Of a DNA stretch of 64,000 nucleotides, positions 54,931 through 63,582 are shown piece by piece. Each line of letters opens with the position of its first letter. The stretch's first letter is position 1. The notes beneath the pieces were generated by a model that did no database searches, was not told the DNA's origin, and worked only from the letters and a program-made list of their open reading frames with translations. This stretch comes from Roseimaritima multifibrata (GTDB taxonomy: Bacteria > Planctomycetota > Planctomycetia > Pirellulales > Pirellulaceae). The position numbers were made by a program, and so were the translations under genes. The stretch lies in assembly GCF_007741495.1 (NCBI RefSeq), contig NZ_CP036262.1, forward strand, positions 5,208,001-5,272,000, read 5' to 3'.

Positions 54931-55764
54931 CTAGGACCCCAAAAACTGCAAGGCCAGCAGGGCATGCGCCGAAGCCCAAACCAGCAAGCCAATCGAGAGC
55001 ATGGAATGCACAACCAACCAAACACGCAGTCGAAATTGCAACGCGTAGTGATAGTCCAAATCGTCGCGCATCCGTACCAGTGCTGCAAACCGCCCGGCAA
55101 CTTGCCTCGTTTCATCCTCAAGGTACCGATCCAGTTCACGCAACCGAGACAGCAAACGTCTCTTTCGTGCTCCACCTGGCATGGCCACGTACGACAGACT
55201 GGGAGGCGAGCGGAAAAAGGGGAACAAGTTATCGCGATAAAACCGAGCCAACACGGGGGCTGCGGTCGAACGGCTATCGGGATCGATCAAGCCGGAAGCC
55301 AACTGGGCGATCTGCTCGCGATGCCAGCCAATCTGTTCATAGCGAAAGTCCCCTTTGACAGCCGTCAAACGTTTCGGAGCCGTCCGACTGACATACAACC
55401 CATAGAAACCACTCAATGTGACTCCTAAAAACAGCAACGAAAGGCCTCCTTCGAAAAGTCCATCGGCGAACAATTTTGGTACATGGAAAACATAGGCAGC
55501 CGTGCAAAACAGGCCGACGTACAAATGGACTTGGACCCACGTCGACATCTTCCAAAGCGGCAACATACGAATCCGTCGCCGGACGCCGATCAGCATCAAC
55601 AGAAACAGGCAAGCCAAACAGGTGGCGCCGGTCAGAATCGAGGCATGCCCCAACCGCTGCTTCACCAACCAAGCCGTTCCGCCTAGCAGCACCATTGCCA
55701 GCAGAGTAATGGTTCCACCCACCAGCCTTCGTTTACCGAATTGATTTAGAAAGGGCTGGTTCAA
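54931..55764 (-). CDS. Integral membrane protein with diheme cytochrome b pattern
   Basis: 277 residues from a TTG at 55764 that overlaps the previous stop (TTGA) and has AGGAG 7 nt upstream; a second TTG at 55803 has no such support. About five TM helices. His80 and His94 in the third helix and His253 and His267 in the fifth are each spaced H-x13-H, the bis-His pattern of diheme b-type cytochromes. A charged cytoplasmic region of about 120 residues lies between. It should carry electrons across or within the membrane, perhaps with quinone. The middle gene of the module. Confidence 0.78.
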   Translation of the reverse strand: MNQPFLNQFGKRRLVGGTITLLAMVLLGGTAWLVKQRLGHASILTGATCLACLFLLMLIGVRRRIRMLPLWKMSTWVQVHLYVGLFCTAAYVFHVPKLFADGLFEGGLSLLFLGVTLSGFYGLYVSRTAPKRLTAVKGDFRYEQIGWHREQIAQLASGLIDPDSRSTAAPVLARFYRDNLFPFFRSPPSLSYVAMPGGARKRRLLSRLRELDRYLEDETRQVAGRFAALVRMRDDLDYHYALQFRLRVWLVVHSMLSIGLLVWASAHALLALQFLGS

Positions 55765-57590
55765 GGAATGTCTCCTGAATCGATGCCGCGTTCCTGCATC
55801 CAAGTTCCCAGCGGAGCCAAGTTGCTTAAATCGATGCGGACCAGTGCATCATGGGGACAGGCTGCCACACATGCGGGACCAGACGGTTGCGACTGACACA
55901 TATCGCACTTCGTCGCTTTTAAGATGGGCATCGCGGTTTCTTCGTCGCGGAAGAAACGACCATTTTTATCGCGTATTTCTACCATCTGAATGTTCTGGTA
56001 GGGACAAGCCGCCGCACAGGTTCCGCAGCCAACGCAGATCGGTTCATGAATCCGGACCGTCCCCGTGGCGCTGTCCCGTGCAATCGCTCCGGTCGGACAC
56101 CCGATCATACAAACGGGGTCCTGACAGTGCATGCAGGCCTGCGCAAACTGCAATCGCTGGTGCGACATCCCAATGCGTGCAAACCTTGGGTTTCCATCGT
56201 GAGTCGTCGCGCAAGCTTTCACACAGTCATCGCAACGCGTGCATCGATGCAAATCGATCAACATCGCCTGCTGACCATTGTTCAACCGATTTTGAACCAA
56301 AAATTCCAACAGGCCCGTCGGCAAATCCGACTCTCCGTCGGGACGTCCTGCCGCGGATAACGGAACCGGCCCAGCGGCCCCAACCTCCTTGTTTGCAGTC
56401 TGATTGATTGCAGCCCCACCACGCCGCTGAAAATCAAGGATGGGACGCGGCATTTCGCTTGCCCGGATGTAGGGCAGCACATCCGCAGCAACGACCTCGA
56501 TCGGGATCTGCAGGGTATCTAAAAAACCGACGGCGCGGAGAGATTGCTGTAGTGGTATTGGCGGCGTCTGTTCCGGCCGACGCGCGTTGTGAGCGATCTC
56601 TTGCAGACCGAACAATTGCCCTTTCCCTAAGTAGGCACTCGTTTGATGTCCGGCCCCGTGCATTCGGCTCAGGCGTGCGAACCCCGCACGGATCAGTGTT
56701 AATTCGGTCGGCAAATGTCCTTCCGAAGCGACCAACGGCTCGGATTGAATCTGCTCGGCTGCCGGCAGTTCGCGGGTCTTGCGGAATTCCGCGTTCCATT
56801 CATTTCGGCCGTACGATCGCATGACAACCGAATCGGCCACGCGTTGCAACGCGTCGGCGGGCAGGTAGCGAAGCTGTGGAGTTTCCTTCAAATGGACTTT
56901 TAGCCAAGTGCTTCGGTAGTGTTGTTCCATCTGCTGGGCAAACGGAAGGTCGCGGCGTAGCAACCGCAGTCCTTGCCAGCGAATTTCTAGCAACGTCGCT
57001 TCAGTTGTCGCAATCACGGTCGCGGTGCGTGGCGACCGAAACATCGCCGCGATTTCGCCGAATAATTCGCCCGGTCCCAGCTCCAGTGACTTGTTCGATC
57101 GCAGAACCCCATCGAAGTCTTGCAGGAACACCGCCTTGCGATGGTCGACCGTTGATAACCTAGGACCCAAGCCGATATTGACTTCCGAGCGGTCGCGGGA
57201 TTCGGCAAACGTCGGGCGCCGCCACAGCTGCTTCAGTGCTTGTCGCCAACTAAGTTGCTCGGGCACTTGGTGCCCCAGTTGCTCGGGAGGCAATTTGGAA
57301 AGGAGCGCATCGACACTTCCAGCCAAGACCAGAAAGGCACTATTTCCGTAGTCCCCTTCGCGGACAATGATTTCGCCAGGAGGAGACCTCCGCAACCGGC
57401 AATCATTGCGGAGAATCCCTTTCAGCGGGGTCCCGCGAGGAAAAGCGTTCTCGGACATTTGTACGAAAGGGGGACGCGTCAGCAGCCAAGCCACTTCGCT
57501 CTCATCCATGCCTGGATCGAACGGCTCGTCCCAGCGTTGTGGACGCCGTACAGGCACAGTGTTTCCGGTACTCTCCTCGCCCAACGCCAT
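55761..57590 (-). CDS. Cyclic-nucleotide-binding-like domains fused to a 4x[4Fe-4S] ferredoxin
   Basis: 609 residues from the ATG at 57590; a TTG at 57614 would add eight. The first CNB domain (about 58-207) has a phosphate-binding cassette of good quality, FGEIAAMFRSPRTATV, and is split by an insertion. A second, more degenerate CNB-like domain spans about 240-377 (YLGKGQLFGLQEIA). The C-terminal part (about 444-592) has sixteen Cys in DMSO-reductase-subunit-B order, e.g. CTRCDDCVKAC and CVGCGTCAAACP, enough for four clusters. It has no export signal, so it should work at the cytoplasmic face as electron input. First gene of the module. Confidence 0.88.
   Translation of the reverse strand: MALGEESTGNTVPVRRPQRWDEPFDPGMDESEVAWLLTRPPFVQMSENAFPRGTPLKGILRNDCRLRRSPPGEIIVREGDYGNSAFLVLAGSVDALLSKLPPEQLGHQVPEQLSWRQALKQLWRRPTFAESRDRSEVNIGLGPRLSTVDHRKAVFLQDFDGVLRSNKSLELGPGELFGEIAAMFRSPRTATVIATTEATLLEIRWQGLRLLRRDLPFAQQMEQHYRSTWLKVHLKETPQLRYLPADALQRVADSVVMRSYGRNEWNAEFRKTRELPAAEQIQSEPLVASEGHLPTELTLIRAGFARLSRMHGAGHQTSAYLGKGQLFGLQEIAHNARRPEQTPPIPLQQSLRAVGFLDTLQIPIEVVAADVLPYIRASEMPRPILDFQRRGGAAINQTANKEVGAAGPVPLSAAGRPDGESDLPTGLLEFLVQNRLNNGQQAMLIDLHRCTRCDDCVKACATTHDGNPRFARIGMSHQRLQFAQACMHCQDPVCMIGCPTGAIARDSATGTVRIHEPICVGCGTCAAACPYQNIQMVEIRDKNGRFFRDEETAMPILKATKCDMCQSQPSGPACVAACPHDALVRIDLSNLAPLGTWMQERGIDSGDIP
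55772..55776 (-). promoter_or_regulatory. Shine-Dalgarno site deciding a TTG start
   Basis: AGGAG lies 7 nt before TTG 55764, inside the end of the upstream gene. It marks the translational start of the cytochrome b-like gene. Confidence 0.6.
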
Positions 57591-57708
57591 TGTATTGCTA
57601 GCAACCTTGCTCAATTATCACCCGCATCAAACCGCAACGGGTGGAGTCTAATTCAGTGAACCTGAGTATCGAAATAGGACGCTTGCGTCTGCGAAGTCAA
57701 GGGCAATG

Positions 57709-57745
57709 AAAAAACGGCCACCTATCCTTACGGAAGGGTGGCCGT
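57709..57745 (-). terminator. Rho-independent terminator of the barrel-protein gene
   Basis: ACGGCCACC (57714-57722) pairs with GGTGGCCGT (57737-57745). On the minus strand the stem is followed by a T-run. It lies 43 bp past the stop at 57788. Confidence 0.85.
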
Positions 57746-57787
57746 CATGGCGATTCAAAGCTGGATTTTCGACCGTAAGACTGTGGT

Positions 57788-58939
57788 CTAGCGATTCAGG
57801 GTTACGCCGAAGGTATAGCCTGCAACGAACAGAGCTTGATCATTCGCATCAGCAATCCGGCCTCTCCATACCCCTTGAGCGAGATCCATGATCTGCAGGC
57901 CGCCGCGGAGACTGAAGTCCCGAGACAGGTTGTAGGAAAGTTCAGCACGCAGGTCGAATCCGAACACAAACTCATCGGCTCGTGCCACGACTCGTGAAGT
58001 CTCTCGCTGCTCATACCGGATCGTTTCTCCGTCGATTTCCGCATCGGCGTAAACCGTCGTGTCGATCGTCGTCACATCTTGATTGGCCTGGAAGTTCTGC
58101 ATACCAAAGACTCGCAGGTCGGTGCTCAGCATGAAGCGGTTGTAATACTTGAAGTATCGGAAACCGATCTGCCCACCGTACATTCGATTCTCTGCGGTCG
58201 AAGTGTCGGCGATGAACGATTCTGTCGGATCGTCCGTCGGCGAAATAATGATCGGATAGTTGATCGAATCGGTCGATCGATACTCCGAGCGAAAGTACTG
58301 GTCTTTCAGGCTTACGTAGCGAAAACCGATCATTGGTTCCAGGATACCGCCATAGTGATAAGGCTCCATCCGAAAGGTCTTATTGAGTTCAAAGTTCCGC
58401 ATTTCCATAATATTCAGGCTTTCACCTGGGAAATAGATACGCTCGGAGTACCCGGGGGTATTCCGGTCAGCGAACGGAACCATGTAGCCTCGCGAGTTGA
58501 GGTACTCAGGTTCGCCATCGGGCAGGTCTTCTGCACTCAGTCGATTGATTCGTTCTGTCGGAGTGACATTGTACGAGTTAGGACCGTCAAGATAGCTGTA
58601 AGTCGCTAACCAACCATGGTCCTTCTCGTTCATGAATCCGACGTCGTAGCGATTTCCCCAACCGTCATCAAGACGTGTGTAGGAAGTGCTATCTTCCGGG
58701 CGAGTCACGTACAGGTTCATGCGATCAATCGCACCGAACCAGCCGGTTGCCGCTCGTTTGTTAGGTCGCATGTCCGCGAGATCTTGATCATAGACCGGTT
58801 CGAACCACCGAAAATCGGGCTCGAATGCCATAGGGTCTACGAACGGTACATGCTCTCCATGCTGGGCTGATGCATTATGCATTCCGCATGTGATGGCAAA
58901 AATGGCCAAAAGGCCCAGCGTCAGCTTCCGTACCGACAT
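57788..58939 (-). CDS. Outer-membrane beta-barrel-like protein (BBP7-type)
   Basis: 383 residues with a signal peptide (about 1-25). Alternating hydrophobic/polar strands ending in Tyr or Phe run through the protein and it ends in an aromatic-rich strand (FVAGYTFGVTLNR). The central part carries MIGFRYVSLKDQYF, typical of planctomycete BBP7 family barrels. The protein is probably in the outer membrane. Ligand or pore function is unknown. It has its own terminator. Confidence 0.8.
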   Translation of the reverse strand: MSVRKLTLGLLAIFAITCGMHNASAQHGEHVPFVDPMAFEPDFRWFEPVYDQDLADMRPNKRAATGWFGAIDRMNLYVTRPEDSTSYTRLDDGWGNRYDVGFMNEKDHGWLATYSYLDGPNSYNVTPTERINRLSAEDLPDGEPEYLNSRGYMVPFADRNTPGYSERIYFPGESLNIMEMRNFELNKTFRMEPYHYGGILEPMIGFRYVSLKDQYFRSEYRSTDSINYPIIISPTDDPTESFIADTSTAENRMYGGQIGFRYFKYYNRFMLSTDLRVFGMQNFQANQDVTTIDTTVYADAEIDGETIRYEQRETSRVVARADEFVFGFDLRAELSYNLSRDFSLRGGLQIMDLAQGVWRGRIADANDQALFVAGYTFGVTLNR

Positions 58940-59343
58940 GACTATATTCCACCGTTGTGCGTTCGAATTCCAGCGGGATCGCCCCCCGCTATGGTACCCC
59001 CTAGCCGCGGTAAATCCGGGCGTTGAGGTCTGTCTGTGCGGATAGTATCGGTCAGATCGATCGGAACAATTCAGCTTGTTTTGCTATTCCTGCCTGCAAA
59101 ATCGGTAAATCTTCTCCGACTGGCGGAACCGGAGGTCGATTCCCAAAGACTTTCCTTGTGCCACGACACGGCAATCACCTTATAAAACGCTAGGTTTCAG
59201 GACGGTATCCCCTCAGATGTTATCGCCTCAGGTCAGATCGGGTACGATACAAATCTCAAGTTCCTCGCTGTAAGAAAGTTTCTCCTGCTGCCAGTAAAGC
59301 GAGTCCGACAATCGCCAATTCACCCTCCATTCAGTCTCGAACG
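58940..59343. other. Divergent intergenic region
   Basis: 404 bp between the barrel gene and the DUF58 gene, which point apart. I checked for tRNA-like and repeat structure and found none that holds. It should contain both promoters. Confidence 0.5.
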
Positions 59344-60549
59344 GTGATTACCAACCGAATTAGTCGACTTGGCGTACACATCTGTTTCATCGCCTTGTTT
59401 GCGGTTCTGGGCGGATCCTTGCGTGGTTTCAACCTGCTGTTGATTGTGGCAGGGCTACTGTTTGGAACCCTGATCATTCAGTGGCGTTTAGCACGCCGCA
59501 TCGGTGAGAAACTAACCGTGCGGCAACGGAGCCTTCCCGATGTGTTTGCCGACGAGCCATTCACGGTCCGCTACTCATTGAAGAACGAAAGCCGCTGGCT
59601 GCCTGCTTGGCTGATCGAATTAATCGTTCCAATCACGCCTGCTTCCAAGACGTCCACAACCCCCGTCCTGAAAGGACGCTGCGGCGTCGGGTTGCTCTCA
59701 GCCCAGGCAAGTCAGGAACCGCACTTCCATTGTGTCATCCATCGCCGCGGTCGCTATCACCTCGGCCCCGCCTCGGCAGTCACACGGTTCCCATTCGGAT
59801 TCACGACATCGACAACAACCGACCCTCAAACGACGCAAGAAATCTACGTCTACCCTCGGCAACTTGCCCTGCGTCCGCGATGGGATGAACTGTTGGCGGC
59901 TCAGAATCGCGGGCTAAAAACCACCAGCAACCGCGCGGGGATGAACGAAGGGAATTTTTACGGTTTGCGGGGCTGGCAACATGGGGACAGTCGACGTTGG
60001 ATCCATTGGCGAACCACAGCGCGTCTCGATACGCTGGCCGTCCGCCAGTTCGAACAACAGCGCCGCCATGAATACTGCCTAATCCTCGATACCAGCGTTG
60101 ATCCGGACGCAGACGATTCCGAAAAGACTCAAACAGAGAAATTCGAGCACACGCTCAGTCTTACGTCGACTCTCTTGCTTCGGCTGACGCAGCTTCCATC
60201 CAACCGGGTCAGTTTGATCATCGCGGGAGCCACTGTCGAATCCCTGCAGGTTACCAATGCACGCTTAGCGATCCAGCAAGCGATGCGGCGGTTAGCGGAA
60301 AGCCAACCTCTCCGCAAGAAAGCCGATACAACCGCAGCCAATCTGTTCCCGGCAATCCTCGCGGGGATGGAACTATCGGGCAAGAACACTCCCTCACTGG
60401 TTATCAGCTCGCGTCCCAAAGACCCACAGCGATTAGTCCCTCAAGAAGGAACCGGGTGGCATGGAGCTCAGGACATTTCCTGGCTACAAGCCGATGGTCC
60501 CCTTGCATCCCTCTTAATTGCGGAAGAGAAAACCGATGCATCGACTTGA
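59344..60549 (+). CDS. DUF58-domain protein
   Basis: 401 residues from a GTG. Two TM helices at the N-terminus (about 8-40), a beta-rich region, then the DUF58 core with FYGLRGWQHGDSRRWIHWRTTARLD and a VWA-like domain with the acidic DTSVDPD segment. DUF58 proteins usually work with a MoxR ATPase and a transglutaminase-like membrane protein. The latter follows with a 14-bp overlap; no MoxR gene is adjacent. Confidence 0.88.
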   Translation: MITNRISRLGVHICFIALFAVLGGSLRGFNLLLIVAGLLFGTLIIQWRLARRIGEKLTVRQRSLPDVFADEPFTVRYSLKNESRWLPAWLIELIVPITPASKTSTTPVLKGRCGVGLLSAQASQEPHFHCVIHRRGRYHLGPASAVTRFPFGFTTSTTTDPQTTQEIYVYPRQLALRPRWDELLAAQNRGLKTTSNRAGMNEGNFYGLRGWQHGDSRRWIHWRTTARLDTLAVRQFEQQRRHEYCLILDTSVDPDADDSEKTQTEKFEHTLSLTSTLLLRLTQLPSNRVSLIIAGATVESLQVTNARLAIQQAMRRLAESQPLRKKADTTAANLFPAILAGMELSGKNTPSLVISSRPKDPQRLVPQEGTGWHGAQDISWLQADGPLASLLIAEEKTDAST

Positions 60550-62941
60550 AATGCTGCTAAAAATTCACTTCGCATTGCTTGCCCTCCTGGGCGGCCTTGT
60601 CTTAGGGCTGAATGAACAGAGCGGGGGCTTGCCGGCCGTCGCAGTCATTTCGGCATTGGGAGGTTTCGTCCTTGTTGACTGGTTAAAACTGTTCGCACTT
60701 CCGCCATTCATTGGATACATCGCGATGGGGGGGATCGCGATCTATTGCATCGGCAGCTTTATCCCCTTGTCCCCAACAAGCAATCGCCAGCTCCTGGCCG
60801 TTGCCGAGCTGCTGGTTTTGGTACAAGCGGTTTTGTTGGTGCAGGCTAAATCACGGCGGACCTTCGAACAGATCGGCATCTTTTGTCTTTTGGAAATTGT
60901 CGTTGCCGCGGTTTTCAACGACGCGTTGACGTTTGCGATTCTATTGGTCCCGATCGCAATTCTGGGGATGAGTGCCGCGGTCCTCCTTCAGGCCTATAGC
61001 TTGGCATCGCCGCAAGACACCCCGTTCCTTGGGACTTCCCTAGTGCTAGGAAAGAAAAACAAGCAGGCAGCGGACTGGGGCTCCTGCCATTCGCCAAGCA
61101 GTATCCGAAACTGGGCACGTACCGGCGTACGGATGCCGCGGCCGATAATTGCAACGTTAGGTCCTGCGATTTCCATTATTGGGCTGGTCTTTTTCTATAC
61201 GATTCCGAGGACAACCGAAAACGAGGGAATGGCGCTGGGAAGCACCCCACAGGTTGGTTTTAGCGATTCCGTTTCGCTTGAGCAGGTTGGACAGCTTCAG
61301 ACGAACAGGTCGATCGTGATGCGTGTCGGCCTGACCAATGCGGAGGACGGCCAGCCCTACCACCTTCTCGGCCCGCTGTACCTGCGAGGGCGGATCGTCA
61401 ACATGTACGATTTCGGAGGGCGAAGTGGTCGCTGGACTTCAAGCCCCGTCCCCCTTTTACTTGCCAATCGTCGATTGCCACGAGAGTATTGGCCGAACCG
61501 CCGGACCGACGATCTGTTTTTTGATCGCGTTAACGTTCAAATCCACCAACAGCCCCAAAGCACTTCGGCAGCCTTTTCAATCCCGCCGTATTACGCCATC
61601 GATTCAGCAAAACAGGTCCGCCACACCGTTGGCCGCTGGTTGCTTGATCGTGCAAACTTTGAACTCGAATCCTCTCGCAGCCGAATCACCTACCGGTTCG
61701 GCACCCATGCTTATCGCAAAGGGCAAAGCTCGCGAATCCTGCGAGCCTATGCTCCTGGCGAAGAGGAGACGATCGTGAAACGCCCCAAGTTCCAGCGTGA
61801 ACAGTGGCTACTTCGTACCGACCTTCAGATCGACCCTAATCGCGTCCCCTCAGTCGTCCAAGCAGCGGACGACCATGTCGCGACGCTCCCGGAAAGCAAA
61901 AGAAATCCGTTTGATATTGCCACCTCGTTGTCGAACTATATTTCCCATGGCGCGGGTTTGCGGTACACCCTTGACCTGACGATGCCGCATGACCAGCAAG
62001 TCGATCCAATCGAAGAGTTTTTTGTTCGCAACAAGGCAGGGCACTGCCAGTACTTTGCTTCGACACTGGCTTTGATGTTACGCCATCAAGGAATCCCATC
62101 GCGGTTGGTCATCGGATACAAGACCAACGAATTTAATCCGTACGCCAGTCATTACGTTGTGCGTCAGTCGCATGCACATGTCTGGGTAGAAGCCTTGATT
62201 GATGACAGCGATATCCCGGAAACAGAACTGACGTTTGGACAACCAGCTTCGGGGCCCGCCTGGATTCGGCTGGACCCCACGCCTGGCAACGAGATGACTC
62301 CGCAGGGCCGTCTGACTCACGCAGCCAACTTTTTCAGTGGCGTCTATGAAAACTGGATCATGGACATGGATGGAAACCGCCAGAAAGAACTTGGGCTAGG
62401 TGATGGAGGCGAAGAGGAATCGAACCCGATGATGTTGACCTTCCGGGGAATCATCTTTCGCATCCAACGCTTCGCGAGCGGCAACCTTCACGGCGGCGCA
62501 TTGGCGGCGGGCAAGTGGTTTTCGATCCCAGCGGCCATTGGCGGGATCGCGATCACCATCGGATTATTGCTGATAATTCGTCTGCGATTTCCAAGCTGGT
62601 TCCACTGGCGACGGCGAAGCCTATCCAAGGCAAACGAAACCGCCCGAGCACAGCTTCCCTTTTACGCAGAAACCGTTCAGCAATTGGCTCGACTAGGCCT
62701 GCAACGCGAGGGGACGATGACGCCTCAGGAATTGGTCCGGCGAACCGATCAGCAAATCGATAGGGAGAAAGAGAACCTGCTACCACCTTTGCAATTCCTA
62801 ACAGACCTTTACTATGCTATCCGGTTTGGGAAGCAAAATCCTAGCGCAGCCCAATCCGATACCGTTCGTGATTCATTACAACAGATCGAACGTTCCATCG
62901 ACAATCTAACCAATCAATCGAATTCGGATCTTCAGTCTTGA
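60536..62941 (+). CDS. TgpA-type transglutaminase-like membrane protein
   Basis: 801 residues from the ATG at 60536. About seven TM helices (DUF3488-like, residues about 7-235), an extracytoplasmic transglutaminase core and a further TM helix near 665 with a cytoplasmic DUF4129-like tail. The catalytic triad is visible: Cys in AGHCQYF (about 504), His in HAHVWVE (about 546) and Asp in RLDPTPG (about 580). Substrate unknown; probably acts on envelope proteins. Its TGA overlaps the TTG start of cmk. Confidence 0.9.
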   Translation: MHRLEMLLKIHFALLALLGGLVLGLNEQSGGLPAVAVISALGGFVLVDWLKLFALPPFIGYIAMGGIAIYCIGSFIPLSPTSNRQLLAVAELLVLVQAVLLVQAKSRRTFEQIGIFCLLEIVVAAVFNDALTFAILLVPIAILGMSAAVLLQAYSLASPQDTPFLGTSLVLGKKNKQAADWGSCHSPSSIRNWARTGVRMPRPIIATLGPAISIIGLVFFYTIPRTTENEGMALGSTPQVGFSDSVSLEQVGQLQTNRSIVMRVGLTNAEDGQPYHLLGPLYLRGRIVNMYDFGGRSGRWTSSPVPLLLANRRLPREYWPNRRTDDLFFDRVNVQIHQQPQSTSAAFSIPPYYAIDSAKQVRHTVGRWLLDRANFELESSRSRITYRFGTHAYRKGQSSRILRAYAPGEEETIVKRPKFQREQWLLRTDLQIDPNRVPSVVQAADDHVATLPESKRNPFDIATSLSNYISHGAGLRYTLDLTMPHDQQVDPIEEFFVRNKAGHCQYFASTLALMLRHQGIPSRLVIGYKTNEFNPYASHYVVRQSHAHVWVEALIDDSDIPETELTFGQPASGPAWIRLDPTPGNEMTPQGRLTHAANFFSGVYENWIMDMDGNRQKELGLGDGGEEESNPMMLTFRGIIFRIQRFASGNLHGGALAAGKWFSIPAAIGGIAITIGLLLIIRLRFPSWFHWRRRSLSKANETARAQLPFYAETVQQLARLGLQREGTMTPQELVRRTDQQIDREKENLLPPLQFLTDLYYAIRFGKQNPSAAQSDTVRDSLQQIERSIDNLTNQSNSDLQS

Positions 62942-63582
62942 TAGTCACCATCGATGGGCCAGCGGGAGCTGGAAAAAGCAGCATTGCTCGGGAAGTGGCC
63001 CGCACTCTGCAGTTCGCATTCCTGGATACGGGGGCCATGTATCGCTGCGTGACCTATGCCGCACTGCAAGCGGAAATTTCGTTTACCAACCAACACGAAC
63101 TGCTTGCCGTTGCTCAAGAATGCCAGATCGATTTCCAAAACGATCAAATTATCCTAAATGAGGTCCCGGTCGACGATCGGATCCGCACCCCTGAAGTCAC
63201 TCGTCATATTCGATACGCTGCAGACCATCCCGAAATCCGTGCTTTTCTGAATGGCCAACAACGCCGGATCGCAGCGAACCAAGACATCGTTACCGAAGGG
63301 CGAGACCAAGGAACCGAGGTTTTCCCTCATGCTGAGTGCAAGGTATTCCTAACAGCTTCGCCAGAAGAACGCGCGAAACGACGCTGGCAGCAACTACAAA
63401 CGGCCGGTGGATCGACCACCGTCGAAGAAATTCTCGCCGCTCAGAACCAGCGTGACCTGGAAGACGAAACACGCAAAGTCGGTCGCTTGCGTCCAGCCGA
63501 TGACGCGACCATTTTGAATACCGATGGATTGTCACCCACCGAGGTGCTTGAGCGAATCCTACAAATCGTCGCCGCTTGCTAA
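62938..63582 (+). CDS. cmk: Cytidylate kinase
   Basis: 214 residues from a TTG that overlaps the upstream stop (TTGATAG). P-loop GPAGAGKSS, CMP-site DTGAMYRCVTYAA and EGRDQGTEVFP, and the LID segment ASPEERAKRRWQQ. It phosphorylates CMP and dCMP. Length is normal. Convergent with the PSP1 gene, with a 4-bp overlap of the two stop ends. Confidence 0.95.
   Translation: MIVTIDGPAGAGKSSIAREVARTLQFAFLDTGAMYRCVTYAALQAEISFTNQHELLAVAQECQIDFQNDQIILNEVPVDDRIRTPEVTRHIRYAADHPEIRAFLNGQQRRIAANQDIVTEGRDQGTEVFPHAECKVFLTASPEERAKRRWQQLQTAGGSTTVEEILAAQNQRDLEDETRKVGRLRPADDATILNTDGLSPTEVLERILQIVAAC

Noticed and set aside
53000-57614. Alternative complex III or nitrate/DMSO-reductase operon
   Set aside because: The ferredoxin resembles the B subunit type, but there is no molybdopterin subunit, no NrfD/ActC-type multi-TM protein and the b protein has a different size, so neither name is supported.
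58940-59343. A tRNA gene around the GGTCGATTCCC stretch
   Set aside because: The T-loop-like string is not accompanied by matching acceptor, D or anticodon arms.
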